Assembly (NCBI RefSeq): GCF_040545425.1
Contig: NZ_JBEPLW010000018.1
Origin: Bhargavaea ullalensis
GTDB taxonomy: Bacteria; Bacillota; Bacilli; Bacillales_A; Planococcaceae
Strand: one strand, 5' to 3'
DNA: 50,672 nucleotides
Below the pieces are notes generated by a model that did no database searches, was not told the DNA's origin, and saw only the letters and a program-made list of their open reading frames with translations. Made by a program: the position numbers and the translations under genes. The first letter of the stretch is position 1, and each line of letters starts with the position of its first letter. Shown here one piece after another: positions 24,143 to 33,320 of this stretch.

Positions 24143-27100
24143 ATGGAAGAGATACTTGATGTACTGGCGGAAGGCGGGGAGATCCCCGAACTGATCGGCC
24201 AGCTGAAGGAAGGCAAGGACCGGCAGCTTGTCACGGGCCTGGCCGGCGGGGCGAGGCCCGCCCTGTTTGCCCTTGCCGGACGGGAAACCGGAAGCCCGGT
24301 GCTCATCGTAGAGCCGAATATGCTCCAGGCCCAGCGGACTTATGAGGATCTCGCCAGGCTCGCGGGTGATGAGCGGGTGCATCTGTACCCGGCGGATGAA
24401 CTGACGGCGGCGGAGCTGTCGGTCTCCAGTCCCGAACTCCGCGCCCAGCGGATCGATACGCTTGACCGGCTCCTTCACGGAGAGTCCGGCCTTTTTGTCA
24501 CGCCGATCGCGGGACTCCGGAAGCTCCTTCCTTCGCCTGAAGAATGGGCGGCTTCCATCCTGACGGCCGCAACAGGCGATGAAATCGACCCGGCGGGCTG
24601 GGCCACCCGGCTCGTTGCGATGGGGTATTCCCGCCAGCCGATGGTGACGTCGCCGGGCGAATTTTCGCTGCGCGGCGGCATTCTCGACATTTACAGCCTG
24701 GACCGGGATGAACCGGTCCGCATCGAGCTGTTCGATACGGAAGTTGACTCGATCCGGACCTTTTCCGCAGAGGATCAGCGCTCCACCGGCCGGCTGGAGT
24801 CCATCCGCATCCTGCCCGCCTCCGAATTCACCTGGACGGAAGAGCGCCTTTCTCAGCTGGCAGACCGGCTGGAGGAGGAACTCGGGGCGAGCCTCAAAAA
24901 ACTGAAAGATGAAGCGGCAAAAGAGGCGATGCTCGCCAACATCCGGGAGACCATCGGGCGCCTGAGGGACGGGGATATCCCGGATTCAGTCAACCGGTTC
25001 GCCTCGCTCGCAGGGGCGGATTCATTTCTCGGAGATTATTTCCCCGAGACGGGCATCGTCTTTCATGACGAAGCCGGTCGCATCCTGGAAGTGGCCGAGT
25101 CGCTTGAGCGCCAGGAAGGGGAATGGCAGATGGATATGCTCGCCGAGGGCAAGACGGTCCATGCAGCGCGCATCAGCCATTCGTTCAAGGAAATCGAAGG
25201 GATGTTCCGACAGCGGCGGGTATATCTGTCTCTGTTCGCCCGCTCACTTCCGGGCATTGTCCTGAAAGACACCGTCCAGATCTCCTGCAAGCCGATGCAG
25301 CAGTTCCACGGCCAAATGAACCTGCTGAAGTCCGAGGTGGATCGCTGGCAGACTTCCGGCTATACGGTCCTGATCACGGCGGAAGGGGAAGGGCGGCCGG
25401 AGAAGGTCCGCGCAATCCTCGCCGACTACGGCATGGAGGCGGACATTCCCGAAGCGAGAACGGCGCCGGGTCCTGGCATCCATGTCATCAGCGGGGACCT
25501 GTCTTCGGGATTTGAGCTGCCGGCGAGAAAGCTCGCGCTCGTCACCGATTCCGAACTATTCCGGCAGAAAGCCCGCCGGAAGGCCCGTCCCCAGAAACTG
25601 TCGAACGCCGAACGCATCAAGAGCTACAATGAAATCAAGCCGGGAGACTATGTGGTTCATGCCCAGCACGGCATCGGGAAATATATCGGCATCGAAACGC
25701 TTGAAGTGAATGGCACCCACAAAGATTATCTCCATATCAACTACCGAGGGGACGACAAGCTGTACGTGCCCGCAGACCAGATCGACCTGATCCAGAAATA
25801 TGTCGCCTCCGAAGACCGCGAGCCGAAAGTGCACAAACTCGGCGGGACCGAGTGGAAAAAGACGAAAAGCAAAGTGTCCAAGGCGGTCCAGGACATCGCC
25901 GACGATCTCATCAAGCTGTACGCGAAGCGCGAAGCGGAAAGAGGACACGCTTTCCCGGCGGACGATGACATGCAGCATGCGTTCGAGGCGTCATTCCCTT
26001 ACGATGAGACCGACGACCAGCTGCGCTCGATCGAGGAGATCAAGCGCGATATGGAAAGCATCCGGCCGATGGACCGCCTCCTTTGCGGCGATGTCGGCTA
26101 CGGCAAGACGGAAGTCGCCATCCGGGCGGCGTTCAAGGCCGTGTCCGACGGCAAGCAGGTCGCCTTCCTCGTGCCCACGACGATTCTGGCCCAGCAGCAC
26201 TTTGAAACGATGAAAGAGCGCTTTTCCGGATTTCCGGTCGAAGTGCGGATGCTGAGCCGGTTCGGCACGAAAAAGCAGCACACCGAGACGATCAAGGGGC
26301 TGAAGGACGGAACGGTCGACGTCGTGGTCGGCACGCACCGCCTGCTGTCAAAAGATATCGAGTACCGGGACCTCGGCCTGCTCATCGTCGATGAAGAGCA
26401 GCGTTTCGGCGTCACGCACAAAGAGCGGATCAAGAAGCTCAAGACGAACGTCGACGTGCTGACGCTCACGGCGACGCCGATTCCGCGGACGCTGCACATG
26501 TCGATGATCGGCGTGCGGGACCTGTCCGTCATCGAAACCCCTCCGGCCAACCGCTTCCCGGTCCAGACATACGTCATGGAAAGCAACGCCGCGATCGTCC
26601 GAGAGGCGATCGAGCGCGAGATGGCCAGGGGCGGCCAGGTGTTTTACTTGTACAACCGCGTTGAAGACATGGCGCGGAAGGCCGAGGAAATCAGCATGCT
26701 CGTGCCGGACGCCCGGATAGCGACCGCGCACGGCCAGATGTCCGAGTCGGAACTTGAGGGCGTGATCCTCGCGTTCCTGGAAGGGGAATACGACGTGCTC
26801 GTCACGACGACGATCATCGAAACGGGCGTCGACATCCCGAACGTCAACACGCTCATCGTCCATGACGCCGACCGGATGGGCCTTTCCCAGCTTTATCAGC
26901 TGCGCGGGCGCGTCGGCCGGTCAAACCGGATCGCCTATGCGTACTTCCTTTACCAGCGGAACAAAGTGCTCACCGACGTGGCGGAAAACCGGCTTCAGGC
27001 GATCAAGGAATTCACGGAGCTCGGATCCGGGTTCAAGATCGCCATGCGCGACCTGTCCATTCGAGGTGCCGGCAACCTGCTCGGCGCCCAGCAGTCGGGC

Positions 27101-27661
27101 TTCATTGACTCGGTCGGCTTTGACATGTACTCCCATATGCTGGAGGAAGCCATTGCCGAGCGGCGCGGAGAAGGGACGGAAGAAGAAAAAGGGGATCTCG
27201 AAATCGTCCTTCACGAAGATGCCTACATCCCGGATTCGTACATTCCGGACGGATTCCAGAAAATCCAGATGTACAAGCGCGTGAAGGCGATGGAAAAGGA
27301 ATCCGACTACTCGGAGCTCGTCGATGAGATGACCGACCGTTTCGGAGATCTGCCGCTGGAGGCCGAGCTGCTGCTGAAAATCGGCCGCATGAAGGTGTGG
27401 GGCCGAGAAGCGGGCGTTGAATCCATCCGCCAGAAAGGCGATCGGACCGTCATCACGCTTTCTGAAGAAGGAACGGAGCGGGCAGACGGCGCGAAAATCG
27501 TGGAGGAGACGCTCCGATTTGGCCGTGCGGTCGGTTTTCACATGGAAGGCGGGCGGCTGCTGCTGACCGTCGATGCCAAGAAAACCGGTAAAATGAAAGC
27601 TTTTGATGTGCTGGAAGAAGTCATGAAGCTGTTGCCGGAAGCAAGAAAAGAAGCCGCCTGA
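24143..27661 (+). CDS. mfd: Transcription-repair coupling factor
   Basis: Mfd removes RNA polymerase stalled at lesions and recruits UvrA. The 1172-aa protein has a UvrB-homology region (about 1-400), the CarD-like polymerase-interaction domain (PGDYVVHAQHGIG from 500), and a RecG-like translocase with Walker A GDVGYGKT (649-656), DEEQ box (750-753), TATPIPRT and GRVGRSNR, then the C-terminal TRCF domain. ATG 24143 has AAAGG about ten bases upstream; ATG 24134 overlaps that site. Length matches B. subtilis Mfd. No terminator is evident before spoVT, which has its own promoter. Confidence 0.97.
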   Translation: MEEILDVLAEGGEIPELIGQLKEGKDRQLVTGLAGGARPALFALAGRETGSPVLIVEPNMLQAQRTYEDLARLAGDERVHLYPADELTAAELSVSSPELRAQRIDTLDRLLHGESGLFVTPIAGLRKLLPSPEEWAASILTAATGDEIDPAGWATRLVAMGYSRQPMVTSPGEFSLRGGILDIYSLDRDEPVRIELFDTEVDSIRTFSAEDQRSTGRLESIRILPASEFTWTEERLSQLADRLEEELGASLKKLKDEAAKEAMLANIRETIGRLRDGDIPDSVNRFASLAGADSFLGDYFPETGIVFHDEAGRILEVAESLERQEGEWQMDMLAEGKTVHAARISHSFKEIEGMFRQRRVYLSLFARSLPGIVLKDTVQISCKPMQQFHGQMNLLKSEVDRWQTSGYTVLITAEGEGRPEKVRAILADYGMEADIPEARTAPGPGIHVISGDLSSGFELPARKLALVTDSELFRQKARRKARPQKLSNAERIKSYNEIKPGDYVVHAQHGIGKYIGIETLEVNGTHKDYLHINYRGDDKLYVPADQIDLIQKYVASEDREPKVHKLGGTEWKKTKSKVSKAVQDIADDLIKLYAKREAERGHAFPADDDMQHAFEASFPYDETDDQLRSIEEIKRDMESIRPMDRLLCGDVGYGKTEVAIRAAFKAVSDGKQVAFLVPTTILAQQHFETMKERFSGFPVEVRMLSRFGTKKQHTETIKGLKDGTVDVVVGTHRLLSKDIEYRDLGLLIVDEEQRFGVTHKERIKKLKTNVDVLTLTATPIPRTLHMSMIGVRDLSVIETPPANRFPVQTYVMESNAAIVREAIEREMARGGQVFYLYNRVEDMARKAEEISMLVPDARIATAHGQMSESELEGVILAFLEGEYDVLVTTTIIETGVDIPNVNTLIVHDADRMGLSQLYQLRGRVGRSNRIAYAYFLYQRNKVLTDVAENRLQAIKEFTELGSGFKIAMRDLSIRGAGNLLGAQQSGFIDSVGFDMYSHMLEEAIAERRGEGTEEEKGDLEIVLHEDAYIPDSYIPDGFQKIQMYKRVKAMEKESDYSELVDEMTDRFGDLPLEAELLLKIGRMKVWGREAGVESIRQKGDRTVITLSEEGTERADGAKIVEETLRFGRAVGFHMEGGRLLLTVDAKKTGKMKAFDVLEEVMKLLPEARKEAA

Positions 27662-27671
27662 ATCCGGTGAT

Positions 27672-27702
27672 TGCATAAATTGGCGAATCGTGATGCATAC
27701 TA
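27672..27702 (+). promoter_or_regulatory. Sigma-G promoter of spoVT
   Basis: TGCATA, 18 bp, CATACTA: both boxes match the forespore sigma-G consensus, 46 bp before spoVT, which is a sigma-G gene in B. subtilis. Confidence 0.8.
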
Positions 27703-27747
27703 ACCCCGCGGGCACACAATCGAATTGTCGAAAGCGAGGCATCACGA

Positions 27748-28284
27748 ATGAGAGCAACCGGAATTGTCCGGCGGATCGACGATCTTGGCAGGATCGTCAT
27801 TCCGAAGGAAATCAGACGGACGATGCGCATACGGGAAGGCGACCCTCTCGAGATTTACACGGACCGGGACGGGGAAGTCATCCTGAAAAAATATTCCCCG
27901 ATCAGCGAGCTCGGCAACTTTGCCAAGGAATACGCCGACACACTTTATGAGACACTCGGCACGCCGGCGCTCATCAGCGACCGGGATGAAGTGATTGCCG
28001 TTGCCGGCCTGTCAAAGAAAGATTATCTCGGCAAGCGGATTTCGCCGGACCTGGAAGAATTCATGCTCGGCCGGACACCGGTCGTTGAAAAAAACGAAAA
28101 GTCGCTGGAGTGGGTGCAGGGTCAGGTAGAGCAGGTGAAGTCCTCCTGCATCTGCCCGATCATCTCGGGCGGGGACCCGATCGGTGCCGTCTACCTGCTG
28201 TCGAAAGTGCACTTCATCGGAGAGCCTGAACTGAAGACGGCAGAGACGGCTGCACATTTTCTCGGAAAGCAAATGGAACCATGA
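27748..28284 (+). CDS. spoVT: Stage V sporulation regulator SpoVT
   Basis: SpoVT fine-tunes sigma-G-dependent genes in the forespore. The 178-aa protein, the same length as in Bacillus, has an AbrB-like swapped-hairpin N-terminus (GIVRRIDDLGRIVIPKEIRR, residues 5-24) and a C-terminal GAF-like domain (about 57-178). The start has a GCGAGG site upstream. A matching sigma-G promoter lies just before it. It is distinct from AbrB at 7260 by its longer GAF domain. Confidence 0.97.
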   Translation: MRATGIVRRIDDLGRIVIPKEIRRTMRIREGDPLEIYTDRDGEVILKKYSPISELGNFAKEYADTLYETLGTPALISDRDEVIAVAGLSKKDYLGKRISPDLEEFMLGRTPVVEKNEKSLEWVQGQVEQVKSSCICPIISGGDPIGAVYLLSKVHFIGEPELKTAETAAHFLGKQMEP

Positions 28285-28298
28285 TAGCTGGATCAGCC

Positions 28299-28349
28299 GA
28301 CAAGGCCGCCAAGCGAAACCGGAAAGATCCGGTCGCGTGGCGGCCTTTG
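28299..28349 (+). terminator. Long hairpin terminator after spoVT
   Basis: AAGGCCGCCAAGCG and CGCGTGGCGGCCTT with inner ACCGG/CCGGT form a long stem around AAAGAT. The T-tail is weak (TTTG). Confidence 0.7.
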
Positions 28350-28371
28350 CCGATTTTCCCGGTATTTTGCA

Positions 28372-28380
28372 TGCTATAAT
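28372..28380 (+). promoter_or_regulatory. Extended -10 promoter of yabM
   Basis: TGCTATAAT is a perfect extended -10, 37 bp before yabM. Confidence 0.6.
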
Positions 28381-28416
28381 GGGATCATCCCTTGAAGAGA
28401 AGGAAGCTTGTCCAGC

Positions 28417-30030
28417 ATGCAGCAATGGAACATGAAAACATTCATGAAAGGCGCGGCGATGCTTGCCGCCGCCGGAATCATCGTCAAACTCCTGAGTGCG
28501 GTCTACCGCATCCCGTTCCAGAACCTGGTCGGCGACAAAGGGTTTTATATTTATCAGCAAGTATATCCGTTCATCGGCATCATGACAGTCTGGACTTCCT
28601 CCGGATTTGCGGTCGCCCTTTCCAAAATCCTGGCCGACCGGGACCGGTCGGAAGCGGGAGGCATCATGAGAATCGCCTTCCTGTATCTGGCGGTCCTGTC
28701 CGGATTGTCGTTCCTCATCCTGTTTGCAGGGGCGGACATCATCACCGGCTGGATGGGCGACCGGGCACTGGCGCCGCTGCTGCGCACGGGTGCGGCCGTC
28801 CTCTTGCTCATGCCGTTCCTGTCCGTCCTGAAAGGCGCGTTTCAGGCGCACGGGAAAATGGGGCCGGTGGCGGGTGCGCAGATCGCCGAGCAGGCTGTCC
28901 GAGTCACCGTCATCCTCGCGGGAACGTGGATCGTCATCTCGGCCGGCGCTTCGCTGTATGCGGCGGGACGCGCGGCGATGTGGGGCACCGTCGCCGGCGA
29001 ACTGGCCGGCGTTCTGCTGCTCTTTTTCCTGTTCGGCAAGTGGCAGGGACGGCCGGATGCGCGTTCCCGGACTGCGGTTCCCGTCTGGCCGGTTGCCAAG
29101 GAGCTGACGGCGGTCAGCCTGGCCGCGAGCCTCAGTTCGCTCATCCTCCTGTTTTTCCAGCTGATTGACTCGTTCACGATGTTCAACCTGATCACGGCTT
29201 CCGGCACGCCGCGCGAAGCCGCCATGGAGGCAAAAGGCGTGTACGACCGGGGCCAGCCGCTCGTGCAGATGGGCATTCTCATCGCCTCCACACTCTCCCT
29301 CACGATTGTCCCGCTCGTGGCGGCACACACCGGAAAAAAATCCGGGCGAACAGCGGAGCCGTTCGTCCAGCTCGCCTGGCGGATCGCCTTCCTGTTCGGC
29401 TGGGCGGCGGCGCTCGGGCTCATCCTCGTCATGCCGTTTGTGAATGAAATGCTGTTTGAAACGCGCAGCGGCTCCGGGGCGCTCATGATCTTCAGCCTGC
29501 AGATCTTTTGGCTGTCACTCATCCTGCCGCTTACGGCGGTCCTGCAGGGGCTCGGCCGCGTGAAATGGCCGGCATTGATTTTATTCGCCGGGCTTGCCCT
29601 GAAGGCGGCGGCGAATGTGCTGCTCGTGCCGGGTCTCGGCATTGCGGGCGCGGCGATTGCCGGCAATGCGGGCTTTGCCGCGGCAACGGCCGGGCTGGTT
29701 GTTTACTTTAAGCGGATCTGGCCGGTCCGGCTGGCGGATAACCGGTTTTACAAGACGATCATCGGCGCGTCCATCCTCATGGCCGCAGTCATCGTGCCGT
29801 GGATGCTTTTGTCGGACATCTGGCTGTTCGACGGCCTGCCGTCCAGGCTCGCCGCCGTGCTGACGGGACTTTCGACAGTCGCAATCGGCGCACCGATATT
29901 TCTTGGGGCTGTCGCCAAATCGCGCATCCTGTCAGAGAAGGAATGGTACCTTCTCCCCGGCGGGCGCAGGCTTGCCGCCCTTCAGCTATTCTTGAATCAA
30001 GACAAAAAAGGGAGTGGTCCGAATGAATGA
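28417..30030 (+). CDS. yabM: MOP/MATE-superfamily polysaccharide flippase (SpoVB/YabM family)
   Basis: A 537-aa polytopic membrane protein with about 14 hydrophobic segments, of the SpoVB/MurJ-like group of lipid-linked oligosaccharide exporters. Conserved N-terminal features are KGAAMLAAAGIIVKLLSAVYRIP and FYIYQQVYP. B. subtilis YabM is related to SpoVB and Amj/MurJ-type flippases, but the substrate here is unknown. ATG 28417 has AAGGAAG ten bases upstream; TTG 28408 is too close to it. It overlaps yabN by eight bases and has its own extended -10 promoter, starting the yabM-yabN-rqcP unit. Confidence 0.92.
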   Translation: MQQWNMKTFMKGAAMLAAAGIIVKLLSAVYRIPFQNLVGDKGFYIYQQVYPFIGIMTVWTSSGFAVALSKILADRDRSEAGGIMRIAFLYLAVLSGLSFLILFAGADIITGWMGDRALAPLLRTGAAVLLLMPFLSVLKGAFQAHGKMGPVAGAQIAEQAVRVTVILAGTWIVISAGASLYAAGRAAMWGTVAGELAGVLLLFFLFGKWQGRPDARSRTAVPVWPVAKELTAVSLAASLSSLILLFFQLIDSFTMFNLITASGTPREAAMEAKGVYDRGQPLVQMGILIASTLSLTIVPLVAAHTGKKSGRTAEPFVQLAWRIAFLFGWAAALGLILVMPFVNEMLFETRSGSGALMIFSLQIFWLSLILPLTAVLQGLGRVKWPALILFAGLALKAAANVLLVPGLGIAGAAIAGNAGFAAATAGLVVYFKRIWPVRLADNRFYKTIIGASILMAAVIVPWMLLSDIWLFDGLPSRLAAVLTGLSTVAIGAPIFLGAVAKSRILSEKEWYLLPGGRRLAALQLFLNQDKKGSGPNE

Positions 30031-31486
30031 ACTGACGGTCATCGGCCTCGGCGCGGGGGAATTTGACCAGCTGCCGGTCGGCATCTACCGGATCTTGAAA
30101 AATGCGGGCAAGTTTTACGCCAGAACCGCCGATCATCCGGTGCTACGGGAATTGGAAGCGGAAGGGCTGCAGATCAAGACCTTTGACGACGTCTATGAAA
30201 AGCATGAGTCGTTCCCGCCCGTTTACCGGGAAATTGCCGACACGCTTATCCGCCTGTCGGAAGAGGGGCCGTTGATGTACGCAGTTCCGGGCCATCCCCT
30301 CGTCGCCGAGCAGACGGTCGCTCATCTCATCGAAGCGGAGCGTCAGGGGAAGATCCGGCTCTCGATCCGAGGCGGCCAGAGTTTCCTCGACCCTGTGTTC
30401 GAAGCGCTCAGGATCGATCCGATCGACGGCTTCCAGCTGCTCGACGGCACGACGTTCCGACGGGATGACGTGAACATGGCCCAGCATGTGCTTCTCGCAC
30501 AGGTGTATGACCAGTTCAGCGCATCCGAGGCGAAGCTGACGCTGATGGAGAAATATCCGTACGACCATCCGGTGACCGTCGTCACCGCCGCCGGCTCATC
30601 CGCAGAGCGGCTCATCACCGTGCCGCTGTTTGAGCTGGACCGCTCCGTGGAAACAAATAATCTGACGACCGTTTATGTCCCGCCCGTGGAGGAATTGGCC
30701 GACCGGGTGAAGGAATGGCCGGCCTACCGTGAAATCATCCGCATCCTGCGCAGCCCGGACGGCTGCCCGTGGGATCGGCAGCAGACCCACGAATCCCTGA
30801 AGAAATACATGATCGAAGAAGCCCATGAACTGATCGAGGCAATCGATTCGGGGGATGATGACGCGATCATCGGCGAACTCGGCGATGTCCTGCTTCAGGT
30901 GATGCTCCATGCCCAGATCGGCGAAGACGACGGATACTTCTCCATGGAAGACGTGCTGGAATCGGCCGGGCGGAAAATGATCCGCCGCCACCCGCATGTG
31001 TTCGGAGAAGCGACCGCGGAAAACGCCGACGAGGTCGTCCGCAACTGGCAGGCGATCAAGGAAGAGGAAAAAGAAGGACCGAGAAACTCGATCCTCGACG
31101 GCCAGGATCGCTTCTCGTCTTCTCTGCTCACTTCGTTCAATTTCCAGAAGGAAGCGGCGAAAGTCGGGTTCTCCTGGTCGGATGCCGAAGGGGCGAAGGC
31201 GAAGTTTGAGGAAGAGTGGCAGGAATTCCTGGAAGCATCGGCGAATGGGAACGAAGAAGAGAAGACGGACGAGTTCGGTGATGTGCTGTTCACCCTCGTG
31301 AACATCGCCCGGTACCACGGAATATCGCCGGAAGAGGCGATGACGGCCGCCAACCGGAAATTCCGGCGCCGCTTCGGCCATATCGAGGAGCGGGTGTCGG
31401 CAGGCCGCGGCTCGTTCGGGGATTATTCGCTCGAGGAACTCGACCGGTTCTGGGACGAGGCGAAAAGAATGGAGAGAAATTCATGA
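30023..31486 (+). CDS. yabN: Tetrapyrrole methylase-MazG fusion (YabN)
   Basis: A 487-aa fusion of an N-terminal SAM-dependent tetrapyrrole-methylase-like domain (about 1-225, with TVIGLGAGEFDQLP and AVPGHPLVAE) and a C-terminal MazG region with two all-alpha pyrophosphohydrolase modules. The first has EEAHELIEAI and GELGDVLLQV, the second FEEEWQEFLEA and DEFGDVLFTLV. MazG proteins hydrolyse nucleoside triphosphates to monophosphates, possibly cleaning the pool; the role of the methylase part is unclear. ATG 30023 follows AAAGGGAGTGG. Four-base overlap with rqcP shows coupling. Confidence 0.95.
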   Translation: MNELTVIGLGAGEFDQLPVGIYRILKNAGKFYARTADHPVLRELEAEGLQIKTFDDVYEKHESFPPVYREIADTLIRLSEEGPLMYAVPGHPLVAEQTVAHLIEAERQGKIRLSIRGGQSFLDPVFEALRIDPIDGFQLLDGTTFRRDDVNMAQHVLLAQVYDQFSASEAKLTLMEKYPYDHPVTVVTAAGSSAERLITVPLFELDRSVETNNLTTVYVPPVEELADRVKEWPAYREIIRILRSPDGCPWDRQQTHESLKKYMIEEAHELIEAIDSGDDDAIIGELGDVLLQVMLHAQIGEDDGYFSMEDVLESAGRKMIRRHPHVFGEATAENADEVVRNWQAIKEEEKEGPRNSILDGQDRFSSSLLTSFNFQKEAAKVGFSWSDAEGAKAKFEEEWQEFLEASANGNEEEKTDEFGDVLFTLVNIARYHGISPEEAMTAANRKFRRRFGHIEERVSAGRGSFGDYSLEELDRFWDEAKRMERNS

Positions 31487-31773
31487 GACTCGATAAATTT
31501 TTGAAAGTATCCCGGCTCATCAAGCGCCGCACGCTTGCAAAAGAAGTGGCGGACCAGGGGCGGATCACCGTGAACGGCAAAACCGCCAAAGCATCGACCG
31601 ATGTGAAGGAAGGCGATGAACTGGCCATCCGCTTCGGCCAGAAACGGGTCACCGCCCGCGTGGACATGCTCAAGGACAGCGTCAAGAAAGACGATGCCGC
31701 CAACATGTTCACCATCCTGAAAGAAGAAAAGCTTGAAAAGGTCGAACCCGAATTTGTCGACGACGAAGACTGA
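31483..31773 (+). CDS. rqcP: Ribosome-associated quality-control protein RqcP
   Basis: RqcP (YabO) is a 96-aa S4-domain protein related to Hsp15. It binds obstructed 50S subunits and works with RqcH in C-terminal alanine tailing of stalled nascent chains. The S4 fold is visible as MRLDKFLKVSRLIKRRTLAKE, then VNGKTAKASTDVKEGD and ELAIRFG. The C-terminus is mixed-charge. It begins inside the yabN stop and is followed by a terminator, so yabM-yabN-rqcP likely form one transcript. Confidence 0.96.
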   Translation: MRLDKFLKVSRLIKRRTLAKEVADQGRITVNGKTAKASTDVKEGDELAIRFGQKRVTARVDMLKDSVKKDDAANMFTILKEEKLEKVEPEFVDDED

Positions 31774-31782
31774 CCGGCAGAA

Positions 31783-31816
31783 AGCCGTCCGCAGATAGAT
31801 GCGGGCGGTTTTTTTG
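31783..31816 (+). terminator. Rho-independent terminator after rqcP
   Basis: CCGTCCGC and GCGGGCGG pair (one mismatch) around GATAGAT-type loop, then seven T. Confidence 0.85.
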
Positions 31817-31865
31817 TCGGGCGGGACAAGGGCAAGGCCCGCATGTGTGGCCGGGATGCTCCCTG

Positions 31866-31895
31866 TCATGTTTTTGCTGCTGTTCTCATAGAATG
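31866..31895 (+). promoter_or_regulatory. Possible sigma-E promoter of yabP-yabQ
   Basis: TCATGTT, about 14 bp, CATAGAAT resembles the mother-cell sigma-E elements (ATAnT-type -35 and CATACAAT). It ends 40 bp before yabP, which is sigma-E-dependent in B. subtilis. Confidence 0.5.
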
Positions 31896-31934
31896 CGATG
31901 AACGGACAAGGACAAGCAAAAGGGGGAACGATCT

Positions 31935-32240
31935 ATGCAATTCCAGCAAACGGACAACCCGTCGCCGACATACGCCATCCCTTCCGGCGATCACGTGGTC
32001 ACGATGCGCAACCGGAAGCGGATGGACCTCACTTCCGTGAAGACGATCGACCGGTTCGACCAGGAAGAATTCATCGTCCGGACGTCCCAGGGACAACTCC
32101 AGATCAGGGGAGAAGAGCTCCGAATCGTCCATCTTGACGTGGACAAGGGCCTGCTGACCCTCGAGGGGAACGTGAAGACGCTCCAGTACGACGATGAAGA
32201 CGGCCATTCCCGCAACATCCTCACAAAACTGTTCGGATGA
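31935..32240 (+). CDS. yabP: Sporulation protein YabP
   Basis: A 101-aa YabP/YqfC-family protein needed for spore formation in B. subtilis, expressed in the mother cell. It is a short beta-rich protein with a conserved HVVTMRNRKRMDLTSVKTIDRFD segment that can be split as HVVTMRNRKRMDL and VKTIDRFD, then FIVRTSQGQL and LEGNVKTLQY. The ATG has AAAGGGGGAAC upstream. It overlaps yabQ by four bases. Molecular function is unknown. Confidence 0.93.
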   Translation: MQFQQTDNPSPTYAIPSGDHVVTMRNRKRMDLTSVKTIDRFDQEEFIVRTSQGQLQIRGEELRIVHLDVDKGLLTLEGNVKTLQYDDEDGHSRNILTKLFG

Positions 32241-32740
32241 TCGTCTCCCAGCAGTTGCTCGGGCTTCTCGCCATGCTTGCAACGGGTGTCCTCGCCACGG
32301 CCGCCATCGACGCCGTCCGGACCGCGGCGGGCGGCACTCGGGCGGGGACCGTTCTGGAACTGGCCGCCTGGCTTCTGCTCGGCATCGCAGCCTACGGGGT
32401 GCTGTTCGCCGTCCGTGACGGAGAATGGCGATTTTATGACCTGCTGGCTCAACTTTCGGGACTCCTGCTCTATGAATCGGTGTTCTGCCGGCCGTTCCGC
32501 CTGGCCGGCCGCCTCATCCGCCTGCTGCTGCTGAGGCCGGCATATCTGATTTTACGCGGAGTCTTTCGGACTATTTTATTCATCATCGGCATTCCGCTGC
32601 GCCTGATCCGCTTCGTGCTGAAGTTGCTGCTGAGGCCGTTCCGGCGGCCTTATCGCGCGGTCCGGCACCGTCTCGGAGCCAAAGCAAGAAAAATACGGAA
32701 ACGACTCCCCCGAAACCCTTTAAAAAAACCAACCATCTGA
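32237..32740 (+). CDS. yabQ: Sporulation membrane protein YabQ
   Basis: A 167-aa mother-cell membrane protein required for a functional spore cortex in B. subtilis. It has about four hydrophobic segments in residues 1-125 (for example LLGLLAMLATGVLATAAIDA and LELAAWLLLGIAAYGVLF) and a strongly basic C-terminal tail rich in Arg and Lys (from about 130). The ATG overlaps the yabP stop. The tail is Arg-rich compared with the Bacillus protein, in keeping with the GC-rich genome. Downstream is the divIC promoter. Confidence 0.92.
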   Translation: MIVSQQLLGLLAMLATGVLATAAIDAVRTAAGGTRAGTVLELAAWLLLGIAAYGVLFAVRDGEWRFYDLLAQLSGLLLYESVFCRPFRLAGRLIRLLLLRPAYLILRGVFRTILFIIGIPLRLIRFVLKLLLRPFRRPYRAVRHRLGAKARKIRKRLPRNPLKKPTI

Positions 32741-32748
32741 TGTATAAT
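32720..32748 (+). promoter_or_regulatory. Sigma-A promoter of divIC
   Basis: TTAAAA, 17 bp, TATAAT, lying in the end of yabQ. Transcription would begin near 32755, which argues against an ATG at 32758 as the divIC start. Confidence 0.6.
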
Positions 32749-32790
32749 GGATGAAACATGCGATCCATCGATCAGGCAGGGGGACCAGGG

Positions 32791-33255
32791 ATGGAACAAC
32801 GAAACAGGCAGTCTCAACCGGAACGGCGGCCCGTCACTCCGCTCCAAACTGATTACGTCCGGGCCAAGGAACGCAAAGAACAGATTCGCCAGGCGAGGAA
32901 AGTCCGACTCTACCGCCGGCTTGCCGTGTTCGGCCTTGTGGTCGTGCTGGCCTTCGGATGGCTGACGTGGATGATCGTGGAAAAGAACAACGCGCTCGCA
33001 GCCAAGCAGCAGGAGAAGGAAGCGGCACTCGCCGAACTCGAAAAGCTGGAAGCCGAAGGCCATGACCTGAAAATCCAGCTCGATAAGCTCGACGATCCGG
33101 AGTACATCGCCAAACTCGCCAGAAAAGAATACCTCCTTTCCGAGGAAGGGGAGATCATCTTCACCTTCCCGGACGAGAAGAAAACGAAAAAAGACAAAGA
33201 CAGCAAAGAAGAGAAAAAAGACAAGGGCGACAGCAAAGAAAGCACCGGAAAGTGA
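32791..33255 (+). CDS. divIC: Septum formation initiator DivIC (FtsB-like)
   Basis: DivIC pairs with FtsL and DivIB in the divisome to activate septal peptidoglycan synthesis. The 154-aa bitopic protein has a basic cytoplasmic N-terminus, one membrane segment (about 43-63), an extracytoplasmic coiled coil (about 64-100) and the conserved DDPEYIAKLARKEYLLSEEG. It then carries a Lys/Asp/Glu-rich tail (130-154), which makes it longer than the 125-aa B. subtilis protein. ATG 32791 follows AGGGGGACC; ATG 32758 is too near the promoter. A terminator and then the 20-bp repeat array follow. Confidence 0.94.
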   Translation: MEQRNRQSQPERRPVTPLQTDYVRAKERKEQIRQARKVRLYRRLAVFGLVVVLAFGWLTWMIVEKNNALAAKQQEKEAALAELEKLEAEGHDLKIQLDKLDDPEYIAKLARKEYLLSEEGEIIFTFPDEKKTKKDKDSKEEKKDKGDSKESTGK

Positions 33256-33273
33256 CCGGATTCCGCCCCACCG

Positions 33274-33303
33274 CCTGCCGGACAACGGGCAGGTTTTTTT
33301 ATT
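33274..33303 (+). terminator. Rho-independent terminator after divIC
   Basis: CCTGCCGG and CGGGCAGG pair around ACAA, followed by seven T; it ends just before the 20-bp array. Confidence 0.88.
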
Positions 33304-33320
33304 GGAAAAGAATGAGCCGG

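Noticed and set aside
28012..29328. Minus-strand frame opposite spoVT and yabM
   Set aside because: Low-complexity Arg/Asp-rich translation typical of antisense frames in GC-rich DNA.
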